DNA from: Candidatus Berkelbacteria bacterium | GTDB taxonomy: Bacteria; Patescibacteriota; UBA1384; JAHJRZ01 | Length of the DNA: 5,945 nucleotides | Reading direction: 5' to 3' | Assembly (NCBI GenBank): GCA_026397195.1 | Contig: JAPLVI010000061.1 | Location: forward strand, 1-5,945 | Shown here: positions 1-5,945 of the stretch, piece by piece | Layout: each line of letters begins with the position of its first letter | Numbering within the stretch: the first letter of the stretch is position 1 | The notes under the pieces: generated by a model | Database searches by the model: none | Seen by the model: only the letters and a program-made list of their open reading frames with translations | What the model was told of the DNA's origin: nothing | Made by a program: the position numbers and the translations under genes

Positions 1-660
1 TGGAATAAGAGTGGCAATTACACCTTTATCTTCAATCACAATATGACGCAGCCAGAATTGAGCGATAATTCCTACATAAATTGCGACAATGATAAAAATG
101 ATGATTGCTGGTACTAGCCAGATAAAACCAACGATAACGGAAATGAGAAAAAGCGGGATGGCAATACCCACCAGCACCCCAATCAAAACAAGGAAAAAAA
201 GAACCAGAAGAACAGTTGCGCCAATGAATCGCCAGAAAAATCGCTTGCCATCCCATAATGCTTCGAAAAAATTAGATGATTCCCCCTTCTCGAGCCTAGG
301 AACTGACCTAATAATCCCAGCTCGGGCAAACATACCGAAAATCCAAAGAGTTATAAAAACTAAAAGTAAAACTAGAATAACAAGGGCAATTACAAACCAA
401 TAAGAAGATAGCCAGTCCTGAAATCTATTAGTTGATTCTCCTAAAACCCTCGGGGCGATATTTTTTAATGGTTGAATAAGGATTGATGATTCATCTTTTT
501 GTTTGTTAAAAAGATCCTGAAAATTTGCAGAATTTCCAGAATAATTTAAGCCACTACCACCTCCGCCGGAGGCAAAAGTAGCCAAAACCCCTAACCAAAA
601 CAAAAATCTATACTTCCAAGGCAAAATAATTGCTTTTTTGACAATACCAAAATAGTCCAT
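1..660 (-). CDS. Multi-pass integral membrane protein of unknown function, C-terminus beyond window
   Basis: An open frame runs from ATG at 660 to the left edge without a stop, giving 220 residues of a longer protein. It starts MDYFGIVKKAI and has a first hydrophobic segment at about residues 18-30, directly followed by a Gly/Ser-rich turn (31-37). A polar stretch with amphipathic character covers 38-85. Further membrane spans lie at about 88-110, 145-177 and 178-202. The loop at 111-140 (ARAGIIRSV, then a Leu-Glu-Lys-Gly-Glu patch and FFEALWDGKRFFWR) and the segment RHIVIEDKGVIATLIP at the edge resemble uncharacterised membrane families related to the glycerophosphodiester phosphodiesterase membrane domain and DUF4013/DUF7544-like proteins. 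That assignment is from memory of the pattern. No catalytic motif is visible, so no function is proposed. The start is supported by AGGA eight bases upstream. GC is low, like the ATPase and deacetylase genes. Confidence 0.85.
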   Translation of the reverse strand, partial: MDYFGIVKKAIILPWKYRFLFWLGVLATFASGGGGSGLNYSGNSANFQDLFNKQKDESSILIQPLKNIAPRVLGESTNRFQDWLSSYWFVIALVILVLLLVFITLWIFGMFARAGIIRSVPRLEKGESSNFFEALWDGKRFFWRFIGATVLLVLFFLVLIGVLVGIAIPLFLISVIVGFIWLVPAIIIFIIVAIYVGIIAQFWLRHIVIEDKGVIATLIP

Positions 661-670
661 AAAGTTCTTC

Positions 671-700
671 CTGCCCTCCGTAGTTTTATACGAAGGAGAG
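671..700 (-). promoter_or_regulatory. Leader hairpin next to the ribosome binding site of the membrane-protein gene
   Basis: On the minus strand, CTCTCCTTCGTA can pair with TACGGAGGGCAG across a six-base loop. This gives 12 positions with two G-U wobbles and one C-C mismatch. The 3' arm contains the GGAGG sequence and ends in the AGGA that sits eight bases before the ATG at 660, so the stem covers much of the Shine-Dalgarno region. The pairing is seen in the sequence; a role in translation control is inference. Confidence 0.4.
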
Positions 701-707
701 CCTTCCT

Positions 708-736
708 TATTTAATAGGTTATCATAAAAATATCAA
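708..736 (-). promoter_or_regulatory. Possible sigma-70-type promoter of the membrane-protein gene
   Basis: A -35-like TTGATA (736-731) is followed after 17 bases by TAAATA (713-708). An alternative -10 hexamer, TATGAT, lies at 726-721. It sits just downstream of the T-tract that ends the preceding unit, where a promoter for the membrane-protein gene is expected. The region is so AT-rich that promoter-like hexamers occur by chance, so this is weak. Confidence 0.3.
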
Positions 737-738
737 AT

Positions 739-768
739 AAAAAAGAGCGGCAGCGGGAATCTCACTGC
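739..768 (-). terminator. Probable Rho-independent terminator downstream of the tRNA and GC-rich block
   Basis: On the minus strand GCAGTG pairs with CGCTGC (six pairs, one wobble) over a seven-base loop at 768-750. Five bases later comes a run of six T (744-739). An alternative outer pairing of GAGC with GCTC places the stem directly against the T-run. It would end minus-strand transcripts that read through the GC-rich block from the tRNA side. Confidence 0.5.
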
Positions 769-960
769 TCGCCCCGCCTTGCGGGGCTGCGCTCCATAAG
801 GCTTCCGCCCTCTGGTCTTCCGCCCGCCCTCGGCGGGCTCAGGTCACCCCAAACGGGGAGACTGCCGTAGTTACCTATCGCCTGTCTCGCTTCGCTCGAC
901 AACGGCGATTTCCTCGTGTCACTCGGAATCGGATGAAAAGCAAAGCTGTTTGCTTTTAAT
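745..960 (-). other. GC-rich, hairpin-dense non-coding stretch, possible structured RNA
   Basis: This block holds no credible gene but is densely self-complementary. The hairpins are: GCCCCGC/GCGGGGC with a 3-base loop (771-787); GCCCGCC/GGCGGGC with a 3-base loop (822-838); GTC-A-CCCC/GGGG-A-GAC (843-862); ATCGCC/GGCGAT enclosing TGTC/GACA with a 2-base bulge (877-909); and AAAAGCAAA/TTTGCTTTT with loop GCTG (936-957). In 781-840, 45 of 60 bases are G/C, far above the neighbouring protein genes. A T-run terminator on the minus strand closes it at 739-744, so I favour that strand. I looked for signature sequences of RNase P RNA, tmRNA, SRP RNA and 5S rRNA and found none that hold. It could equally be a cluster of palindromic intergenic repeats. 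Confidence 0.4.
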
Positions 961-977
961 GTCCCCGACCCCCTCTT

Positions 978-1030
978 AGTTCGATTCTGCTTTTTATCTA
1001 ATAAAAAGAGCGGGTGAGCAGAATCGAACT
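978..1030. repeat. Inverted repeat copying the tRNA-Gly T-arm sequence
   Basis: AGTTCGATTCTGC at 978-990 is the exact reverse complement of 1018-1030, which is the T-arm of the tRNA gene on the minus strand. Between them, CTTTTTAT and ATAAAAAG form a second perfect inverted repeat around TAG on the minus strand. The two arms therefore match over about 20 bases, except that the tRNA arm also carries the acceptor-stem bases (about 1009-1017). This quasi-palindrome may partly serve as tRNA trailer or terminator, and may have arisen by template switching. Confidence 0.75.
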
Positions 1031-1080
1031 GCCATCTCCACCTTGGAAGGGTGGCATAATAACCGTTATACTACACCCGC
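1009..1080 (-). tRNA. tRNA-Gly (anticodon UCC)
   Basis: The cloverleaf is complete. The seven-pair acceptor stem is GCGGGTG/CACCCGC. The D arm carries AACGGTTA, as in bacterial tRNA-Gly(UCC). The anticodon stem is CCACC/GGTGG with loop CTTCCAA, so the anticodon TCC lies at 1047-1045. The variable loop is AGAT. The T stem is GGCAG/CTGCT (one G-U pair) with loop TTCGATT. The discriminator base is U, as usual for bacterial glycine tRNAs. No CCA is encoded: the discriminator is followed directly by CTTTTT, so CCA must be added by nucleotidyltransferase. It reads GGA and, by wobble, GGG codons. No clear promoter is seen in the 43 bases between it and the ROK terminator. Confidence 0.95.
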
Positions 1081-1112
1081 ATTTACTTCAATATGGTAGC
1101 ATATATTTGACC

Positions 1113-1151
1113 TAAAATAAAATGGGCCTTCAACGGCGTCGTTGAGGGCCC
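1113..1151 (-). terminator. Rho-independent terminator of the ROK-family gene
   Basis: GGGCCCTCAACG and CGTTGAAGGCCC (minus strand) form a 12-position stem with one wobble and a four-base loop (1151-1124). The tail is ATTTTATTTT. It lies 85 bases after the stop codon of the ROK-family gene, and the step from GC-rich to AT-rich sequence falls exactly at the base of this hairpin. Confidence 0.8.
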
Positions 1152-1236
1152 AAGGGCCAAGACCTGTAGGGTGCGAACTTCACATCGTGAATCGCGTTGT
1201 AGGTGGCATTCGCCCTTGCGTCACCCCATCGCGGGT

Positions 1237-2619
1237 TCAGGCGATTGTCGGAAGACTGGCCGCGGCCACTGCCTGGCCAACACGACGCTCGAGCTCGCCT
1301 TCCGGAAGATGCAGCGTAATCTGCGCCGCAAGCTCGGGGAACTCGGTGCCGAGAACGCGCTGTGCCTCGGTGAGGATGACCTTGCCGCCCTCGCCGGTGG
1401 TGACGCGTCCGAGGATGAGGACGTGCTTCAGCTGGTAGAAGAACGCGTACCAGGCGATGGCGTAGCCGAGCTCGGCCCCGATCGTCTGGTAGATACGCGC
1501 GGCACGCTCATCATCGTTGGCCATCAACGCCTGGACTTCCTTCAGCTGGTCGGGTTGGCTCATGCCAGCGGGAAGAACGATGTCCGCCTTGGGTGCAAGC
1601 CGCGCGACTGCCTGCTGGCTGAAGAAGGACGAGCCGCAGCCGCGGTCCTTGCTCCATTCGTGTACCGGCGCATCGTCACTGAGATCGACCGGCACGAAGG
1701 CGAGCTCATTGAGCCAACCCATAATGCCGCCGCCGATGGCCCAATAGCCGCCGGCCTCATCCGAGCCCATGGCGATACCCAGAATCCCGTCATCTTCAAG
1801 CATCATCGCGCCAGCGAGCGCGGTGACATCGCCGTCGTTGGCGACGACGGATGGCACACCGCCCCATTCCTTCTGGATACGCAGGAAGAGGTCGCGCGCC
1901 TGCGGGAAAGCCTCGGGGTTCTTCTCCTTGACCCCACGGAAGAGTGAGGCGGCGCGGCAGCGGTTGTCTATCCAGATGCCGGCCGAGGAGACACCGGTGC
2001 CTTGTACCGGGCCGGGCAGGTGGGCGGCCGCCATGTGCAGCGCCGACATCACATGATGGTAGTGGTAGCGGGGATCAGTATTCACCTTGGGGTTCCAGTC
2101 GACCTCCTCTTGGAAGATGACTTCGCCCTCGGCCATTGCCGTCACCTTGCGGTCGCTGGCACCGGCGTCAAAGCCGATGCGTAGGCCGTTGAGATGGCCA
2201 CCAATGGCTTCAGCTACTTCGTTGCTTTGCGGCAGTTCGTTCGCCTCCATCCAGCGCACCGCAAAAGGGTGCTCGTAGACGTCACTACCCATGAAGTTGG
2301 CGTCGAAGACGCGCGCCCCGCCGGGCGCGTAAGCCCTGGCGATATGTTCGCCGATGTAGGTTGGTCCGCCGACGGAGAGGTTGAAGCCGCCTCGAGCCCA
2401 AAGCAAGGTCTTGGCGGTGCGCTCGGCAAGGACCTTCGCCATTGCCCGCGACTGGCTGTTGGGGCCATCGTAGGTCATGGTCTCGAACGTCGAGACAGCT
2501 CCGCCCTGCCTCTCCAGGGCAAAACGAAGCGGGGAAGCGCCGCATGAAGTCGCCTGATGGAAGTTCCTCAGCACGACAACCGCGGGCATGAATCCGGGGT
2601 CAAGCGGTGGCTGTATCAC
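1237..2619 (-). CDS. ROK-family / hexokinase-fold sugar-kinase-like protein
   Basis: A 460-residue protein starting at GTG (2619). I chose this start because GGGAGGAG (2631-2624) lies four bases before it; the longer frame from TTG at 2643 would place that site inside the gene. The ASKHA-type ATPase fold is suggested by a first phosphate loop GFDAGASD (about 149-156), GVSSAG (209-214), the ROK-like Asn-Asp of ANDGDVTALAG (about 261-262), the glycine-rich GSDEAGGYWAIGGG (285-298) and NELAF (304-308). The tail RRVGQAVAAASLP is a pattern I recall from ROK-like proteins of similar length. The usual ROK CGCGxxGC zinc cluster is not present; only DRGCGSSFFSQ stands in that region. About 145 residues precede the phosphate loop and do not look like a winged helix, so a kinase or kinase-like role is likelier than a ROK repressor. 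The substrate is unknown. Codon use is strongly GC-rich, unlike the flanking genes, which suggests transfer. Confidence 0.85.
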   Translation of the reverse strand: MIQPPLDPGFMPAVVVLRNFHQATSCGASPLRFALERQGGAVSTFETMTYDGPNSQSRAMAKVLAERTAKTLLWARGGFNLSVGGPTYIGEHIARAYAPGGARVFDANFMGSDVYEHPFAVRWMEANELPQSNEVAEAIGGHLNGLRIGFDAGASDRKVTAMAEGEVIFQEEVDWNPKVNTDPRYHYHHVMSALHMAAAHLPGPVQGTGVSSAGIWIDNRCRAASLFRGVKEKNPEAFPQARDLFLRIQKEWGGVPSVVANDGDVTALAGAMMLEDDGILGIAMGSDEAGGYWAIGGGIMGWLNELAFVPVDLSDDAPVHEWSKDRGCGSSFFSQQAVARLAPKADIVLPAGMSQPDQLKEVQALMANDDERAARIYQTIGAELGYAIAWYAFFYQLKHVLILGRVTTGEGGKVILTEAQRVLGTEFPELAAQITLHLPEGELERRVGQAVAAASLPTIA

Positions 2620-2634
2620 GCGTCTCCTCCCTTC

Positions 2635-2690
2635 GGTTGGCAAACCTTACTACGCTGAAAGCGTAGGTACGTGCATGCTTACGCATGGTT
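2635..2690 (-). promoter_or_regulatory. Structured 5' leader of the ROK-family gene with competing helices
   Basis: Between the promoter and the start codon the transcript can form CATGC/GCATG closed by a GUAA (GNRA-type) tetraloop (2687-2674) and CTACGCT/AGCGTAG with a UUC loop (2666-2650). GGTT at 2646-2643 can pair either with AACC upstream (2690-2687, closing both hairpins) or with AACC downstream (2638-2635), next to the ribosome binding site. I do not recognise a known riboswitch. The pairings are visible; switching is inference. Confidence 0.4.
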
Positions 2691-2702
2691 CGGATTAGCC
2701 AA

Positions 2703-2731
2703 ATTCTAACAATAAAAGAGAACTAAGTCAA
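2703..2731 (-). promoter_or_regulatory. Strong sigma-70-type promoter of the ROK-family gene
   Basis: TTGACT (2731-2726), a 17-base spacer and TAGAAT (2708-2703) each match the consensus at five of six positions with ideal spacing. Transcription would start near 2696 and leave a leader of about 75 bases before the GTG at 2619. It lies in AT-rich sequence just after the ATPase stop codon, so the GC-rich gene is read from a promoter with the base composition of its neighbours. Confidence 0.75.
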
Positions 2732-2765
2732 CAAAAAATTAGTTAATGAAATCAATCTTTTTAAT

Positions 2766-5351
2766 TTAACTTTCATCTCTTTTTCTTAATATTGCTTTTC
2801 TTGTTTCAAATATAAAGAGAAATATAAAGAAAGAGGCAATTATTAATCCCCAGGAGATAAGAGGCGGATTTGAAGTATGAAAAGCCCTGTTAATTGGCCC
2901 AAAATCCATCATCAGCCAAAGTAAGATAAAAGAAATGAATTCGGAAAATATCAGCCAAGGATTAGATAACCACCCCATCTTGAAGACTGATTCTCGATCA
3001 CTTCGGCAGGAAAAGGCATTAGCTACCTGACAAAGAACAAGGGTAGCATAAACCGCTGCTGTCGCCTTGAAATATAAAAGGCTGTCAGTCGAGAGATTTT
3101 GACCCCAATGCCATCCACCCCAATAAAGGGTGATTAGATAAATGGACAAACCCAACACTGCCATCACTAGTCCCACTGTTAAAAGATGACCAAGCATACC
3201 GATATTCATAATTCTTTCGTGCTTTGAACGAGGGGGCCTCTCCATAATCCCCTCCTCGGTCTTCTCTATCCCGAGAGCAAGGGAAGGAAAGACATCCGTA
3301 CCAAGATCAATAGCTAAAATCTGAATAGCAATTAACGGCAAGGGCAAACCCAAAAGTATTCCAAATAATGGGGTAAGTAATTCACCTGAATTGGAAGAAA
3401 AGACATAAAAAACAAATTTCTCCGCATTATTAAAAATTCTCCTACCTTCTTCAACCACATTAACAATTGTGGCAAAGTTATCGTCAAGAAGAATCATGTC
3501 AGATGCCTCTTTGGCGACATCAGTTCCAATTTTGCCCATAGCGACGCCAATATCTGCCTTAACTAGTGCCGGAACATCATTGACTCCATCGCCAGTTACG
3601 GCGACTACTTCTTTCATTTCTTGTAAATTTTTAATAATCCTCAATTTCTGTCCCGGATCAACTCGGGCAAAAATCGTCTCTTTCTCCAAGATTTTTTTTA
3701 ATCTTTCATCATCCATTCGATGTAGGTCTTCGCCGGTGATAACCTGGCTCTCATCGCTGGCTAACCCAATTTCTTTAGCAATGGAGAGTGCCGTCAAGCC
3801 GTAGTCGCCAGTTACCATATGGACCGAGATTGCTGCTTTGCGACAGAGTCGAATCGATTCTCTTACGCCCTTCCTCGGTGGATCATGAAGTCCAACCAAA
3901 GCTAGAAATCTTAAGTTTTTTTCAATATGATGCTTATTAAATTTTTCACCTAAATTTCTATAAGCTAACGCCAAAACCTTGAGCCCTCTTTTGGCCATCT
4001 GGTCATTAGTATTAATTATCTTCCTTTTTTCATCATCGATTAGTCTGCATTTATCAATAACTGTTTGTGGCGCACCTTTGGTATAAGCGATATTTAAATT
4101 CTTTCGCCTGCAGACAGTGGTCATCATTTTGCGTTCTGAAGAAAAAGGTATCTCAAAGACTTTCTTATTTTTCTTTTGAATCAACTTCAGGTTTTTCATT
4201 TGATTAGCATGCTTCAAAAGAGCAATATCAACTTGATCACCAATTTCCTCTCCTTCAATACTGGCACTATTGCACAGGGCCAAAGTCCGAAAAAAGATGT
4301 TCTTTATTTTTTTTGTCTCAAATTTATTTGGATAATGCGCAACTAGCGTCATTTCTCCAGTGGTCAGGGTCCCGGTCTTGTCGGTACAAATAGTCGTTAC
4401 TGAACCAAGACTCTCGACATGAATAAGTCTCTTAACCAGTGCATTTTTCTTGAGCATCCTTTGCGCTCCCAAAGATAAGGCCACAGACATCGCCGCCGGC
4501 AATCCTTCTGGCACCATGGCACAGGCCGCGGCAATAGCAAACAAGAGTGTCTCTTGAAGTCCTCTGCCTAGTAGATAAAAAAGAATTAAAACAAAAACCG
4601 CTATCCCGCCGGCGATGAGGGCCGTCATTTTCCCAGTATGGGTAAGCTCTTTTTGCAGAGGCGTCATTCCTTCTTTAACTTCTTGGGACTGCTGCGCGAT
4701 CTTGCCGAATTCGGTCTCCATGCCGGTCTTCACCACCAAAACGGTGCCTTTACCCGCAGCAATTGATGTCCCCATAAAAACCATATTATCAATATCACTC
4801 ACTATGCGGTCGTCTTTAATCTGATAGGCTTTTTTGGGATGCGGTTCTGATTCACCTGTCAATGAAAAATCATTGGTCTTTAAATCGTAGGCTTCAATTA
4901 AACGCGCATCCGCCCCGATTGAATCTCCTGCCTCAAGAACCATAATATCTCCTGGCACAAGTTCAAGAGTTAGAATTTTATGTAGCTCCCCGCCCCTTAT
5001 AACTTTTGAAAAAGAGGGCAAGTGTTTTTTAAAAGCGGAGAGGATTCTTTCCGCCCTGAACTCTTGAATAAAACCAATAATGGAATTGATTGTAACGATA
5101 GAAAAAATAATAATTCCATCTCTTGGTTCAGAAATAAAAAAAGTCAAAACGCCTGCGACGATAAGGATAATCGCCAAAAGGTCTTTAAATTGAGCAAAAA
5201 ATTTGAATATTAGCGGCGTCTTTTTAATCTGGTGCAATCGATTAAAACCATATTTATCCAGACGCAAAGCTACTTCATTTCCAGATAACCCTTCTTTATC
5301 AGCATCATACTCACGAAATAAATCCTCAATTTTCTTTTGATAATCTTGCAT
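2766..5351 (-). CDS. P2-type cation-transporting ATPase (Ca2+-ATPase-like)
   Basis: A complete 861-residue P-type ATPase that pumps cations across the cytoplasmic membrane using ATP. In order: an N-terminal cation-ATPase domain (about 1-70), M1-M2 (about 47-98), the actuator domain with TGES (165-168), M3-M4 with PEGLPA (281-286), the phosphorylation motif CTDKTGTLT with Asp324, the nucleotide-binding KGAP (425-428), TGD (514-516), TGDGVND (586-592), and a C-terminal domain with M5-M10. Compared with SERCA, Glu282, Asn654, Glu657, Thr685 and Asp686 keep the ion ligands in M4, M5 and M6. The SERCA Asn796 position is Asp682 within IDLGTD, as in Na,K-ATPases, so Ca2+ is likely but Na+/K+ transport cannot be excluded. 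The ATG at 5351 is the only good start; an in-frame TAG lies upstream. The nearest purine-rich site (AAGGGG) is 15 bases away, which is weak. It begins 36 bases after the deacetylase stop, so co-transcription is plausible. No strong terminator follows it. Confidence 0.95.
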   Translation of the reverse strand: MQDYQKKIEDLFREYDADKEGLSGNEVALRLDKYGFNRLHQIKKTPLIFKFFAQFKDLLAIILIVAGVLTFFISEPRDGIIIFSIVTINSIIGFIQEFRAERILSAFKKHLPSFSKVIRGGELHKILTLELVPGDIMVLEAGDSIGADARLIEAYDLKTNDFSLTGESEPHPKKAYQIKDDRIVSDIDNMVFMGTSIAAGKGTVLVVKTGMETEFGKIAQQSQEVKEGMTPLQKELTHTGKMTALIAGGIAVFVLILFYLLGRGLQETLLFAIAAACAMVPEGLPAAMSVALSLGAQRMLKKNALVKRLIHVESLGSVTTICTDKTGTLTTGEMTLVAHYPNKFETKKIKNIFFRTLALCNSASIEGEEIGDQVDIALLKHANQMKNLKLIQKKNKKVFEIPFSSERKMMTTVCRRKNLNIAYTKGAPQTVIDKCRLIDDEKRKIINTNDQMAKRGLKVLALAYRNLGEKFNKHHIEKNLRFLALVGLHDPPRKGVRESIRLCRKAAISVHMVTGDYGLTALSIAKEIGLASDESQVITGEDLHRMDDERLKKILEKETIFARVDPGQKLRIIKNLQEMKEVVAVTGDGVNDVPALVKADIGVAMGKIGTDVAKEASDMILLDDNFATIVNVVEEGRRIFNNAEKFVFYVFSSNSGELLTPLFGILLGLPLPLIAIQILAIDLGTDVFPSLALGIEKTEEGIMERPPRSKHERIMNIGMLGHLLTVGLVMAVLGLSIYLITLYWGGWHWGQNLSTDSLLYFKATAAVYATLVLCQVANAFSCRSDRESVFKMGWLSNPWLIFSEFISFILLWLMMDFGPINRAFHTSNPPLISWGLIIASFFIFLFIFETRKAILRKRDES

Positions 5352-5387
5352 AAATACAAAAAAATGCCCCTTAAATCCTATTTTAAG
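5352..5387 (-). other. Short deacetylase-ATPase spacer with weak stem and T-run
   Basis: The minus strand reads CTTAAA, six bases, TTTAAG, then GGGGCA and seven T. The six-pair stem has a single G-C pair and is separated from the T-run, so it is a poor terminator. It may allow read-through from the deacetylase gene into the ATPase gene. No promoter is evident in the spacer itself. Confidence 0.3.
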
Positions 5388-5945
5388 CTATTTTACCTTG
5401 GATTTGAAGCTGGTAAGAGATTCAGTGTTGACAATTCTAAGCCTTTTCAGCTCGAAAATTTTGGTTTTATAATTTTTTGTTCCCGAACTTGTCGTTACTG
5501 CACCAACATATCCTGCCGACTTTAAAAGTGATATTGTTGTCTCGGTGTATTTACCGGCTGGATAGCAGAAAAAATCAATAGTCGTCTTTAATTTATCCTC
5601 TAAAATTTTTTTACTATCGATAATTTGCTTTTGAGCAACTTCCTTAGATGAAACCTCCAAATCAGGATGGGTGAGTGAATGAGATCCAATTTCCCAGCCT
5701 TCATCTTTTAGCTTTTTGATGTCATCCCAAGTAACATGGCCTGGTTTGCCGACGTTATCAACAATAATGAAAGCAACGCCTCGAAAACCGTGTTCTTTGA
5801 GCGCAGGTAAAGCATTAATCACCACATCTTTATAACCATCATCAAAAGTAAGTACCACCCGTTTATCGGGTACATCATTAAATAATTCAGAAAGGGTTAC
5901 TGTTTTATATCCCGCATCAGATAAATATTTTATCTCTTCTTTAAA
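5388..5945 (-). CDS. Polysaccharide deacetylase (NodB/CE4 domain), N-terminus beyond window
   Basis: The frame is open to the right edge, giving 185 residues that end in TAG at 5390-5388. A start at the GTG at 5858 would begin inside the catalytic domain; the 29 residues before it (including AGYKTVTLSELF) are typical of the lead-in to this domain, so the gene begins beyond the window. CE4 enzymes remove N- or O-acetyl groups from cell-envelope glycans such as peptidoglycan or poly-N-acetylglucosamine, using a divalent metal. Motif 1 is TFDDG with the catalytic Asp35 and metal-binding Asp36 (window numbering). Motif 2 is HSLTH with His89 and His93. Motif 3 is FFCYPAGKY (125-133). It continues with GYVGAVTTSSG (145-155) and ends soon after ELKRLRI, with no clear LxxH motif 5. 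The missing N-terminus would probably hold a signal peptide or membrane anchor. The glycan substrate cannot be told from this part. Confidence 0.93.
   Translation of the reverse strand, partial: FKEEIKYLSDAGYKTVTLSELFNDVPDKRVVLTFDDGYKDVVINALPALKEHGFRGVAFIIVDNVGKPGHVTWDDIKKLKDEGWEIGSHSLTHPDLEVSSKEVAQKQIIDSKKILEDKLKTTIDFFCYPAGKYTETTISLLKSAGYVGAVTTSSGTKNYKTKIFELKRLRIVNTESLTSFKSKVK

Noticed and set aside
32..403. Open frames of 74 codons (minus) and 104 codons (plus) near the left edge
   Set aside because: Both overlap the 220-residue membrane-protein frame, which is the one with a ribosome binding site, membrane helices and no stop up to the edge. The two are in other frames and look unlike natural proteins.
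978..990. Attachment-site remnant of an element integrated at the tRNA 3' end
   Set aside because: An att site would be a direct repeat of the tRNA 3' end in the same orientation and would include the acceptor stem. This copy is inverted, lacks the acceptor bases, and no integrase is in the window.
745..1000. RNase P RNA, tmRNA, SRP RNA or 5S rRNA
   Set aside because: I searched both strands for the conserved RNase P ACAGAA and GAGGAAAGTCC motifs, the tmRNA TTCGAC start and tag region, and the SRP GGAAGGAAGCAGC loop. Only partial chance resemblances were found.
1183..1239. UGA read as glycine or tryptophan, which would extend the ROK-family protein
   Set aside because: Reading through TGA at 1239-1237 adds only 18 codons before the next TGA, the protein already ends with a family-like C-terminus, and the tRNA-Gly here has anticodon UCC, not UCA.
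1171..1947. A plus-strand open frame of 258 codons lying opposite the ROK-family gene
   Set aside because: It is antisense to a gene with clear family motifs. Long antisense frames are expected in GC-rich coding sequence, and the translation shows no recognisable domain.
5856..5858. GTG at 5858 as the start of the deacetylase
   Set aside because: It falls four residues before the catalytic TFDDG motif. The open frame continues to the window edge with sequence typical of the domain's lead-in, so the true start lies outside.
1..5945. CRISPR array, insertion sequence or toxin-antitoxin pair
   Set aside because: No regularly spaced direct repeats, no transposase or integrase frame and no small paired genes are visible on either strand.

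Overview
This is a mostly AT-rich bacterial segment in which every supportable gene lies on the minus strand. Read in the direction of transcription (right to left) it holds: the C-terminal part of a NodB/CE4 polysaccharide deacetylase that enters from the right edge; a complete P2-type cation-pumping ATPase; a GC-rich single-gene cassette encoding a ROK/hexokinase-fold sugar-kinase-like protein; tRNA-Gly(UCC); a GC-rich, hairpin-dense non-coding stretch; and a multi-pass membrane protein that leaves the window at the left edge.

Organism: Shine-Dalgarno-led starts, a sigma-70-type promoter and a tRNA without encoded CCA indicate a bacterium. The AT-rich genes, the DUF-type membrane protein with a Gly-rich stretch after its first helix, and the GC-rich palindromes between genes remind me of Patescibacteria/CPR genomes. 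That placement is inference and tentative. TAG, TAA and TGA all appear as stops (deacetylase, ATPase, ROK gene), so nothing points to UGA recoding.

Layout: 1-660 partial membrane protein with its own leader hairpin; 661-1008 non-coding, with a terminator and at least five local hairpins; 1009-1080 tRNA-Gly; 1124-1151 terminator of the ROK gene; 1237-2619 ROK gene; 2620-2731 its leader and a strong promoter; 2766-5351 P-type ATPase; 5388-5945 partial deacetylase.

The deacetylase and ATPase are 36 bases apart and may be co-transcribed. The ROK gene looks like an independent unit with its own promoter, structured leader and terminator. Its composition is sharply different: 38 of 60 bases are G/C at 2101-2160, against 20 of 60 inside the ATPase at 3601-3660. 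This suggests acquisition from a GC-rich donor. The most unusual non-coding signals are the hairpin-dense block at 745-960, the inverted copy of the tRNA T-arm just 3' of the tRNA gene, and the ROK leader with competing helices. No shared pathway links these genes convincingly, and I see no clear sign of a defence system or mobile element.
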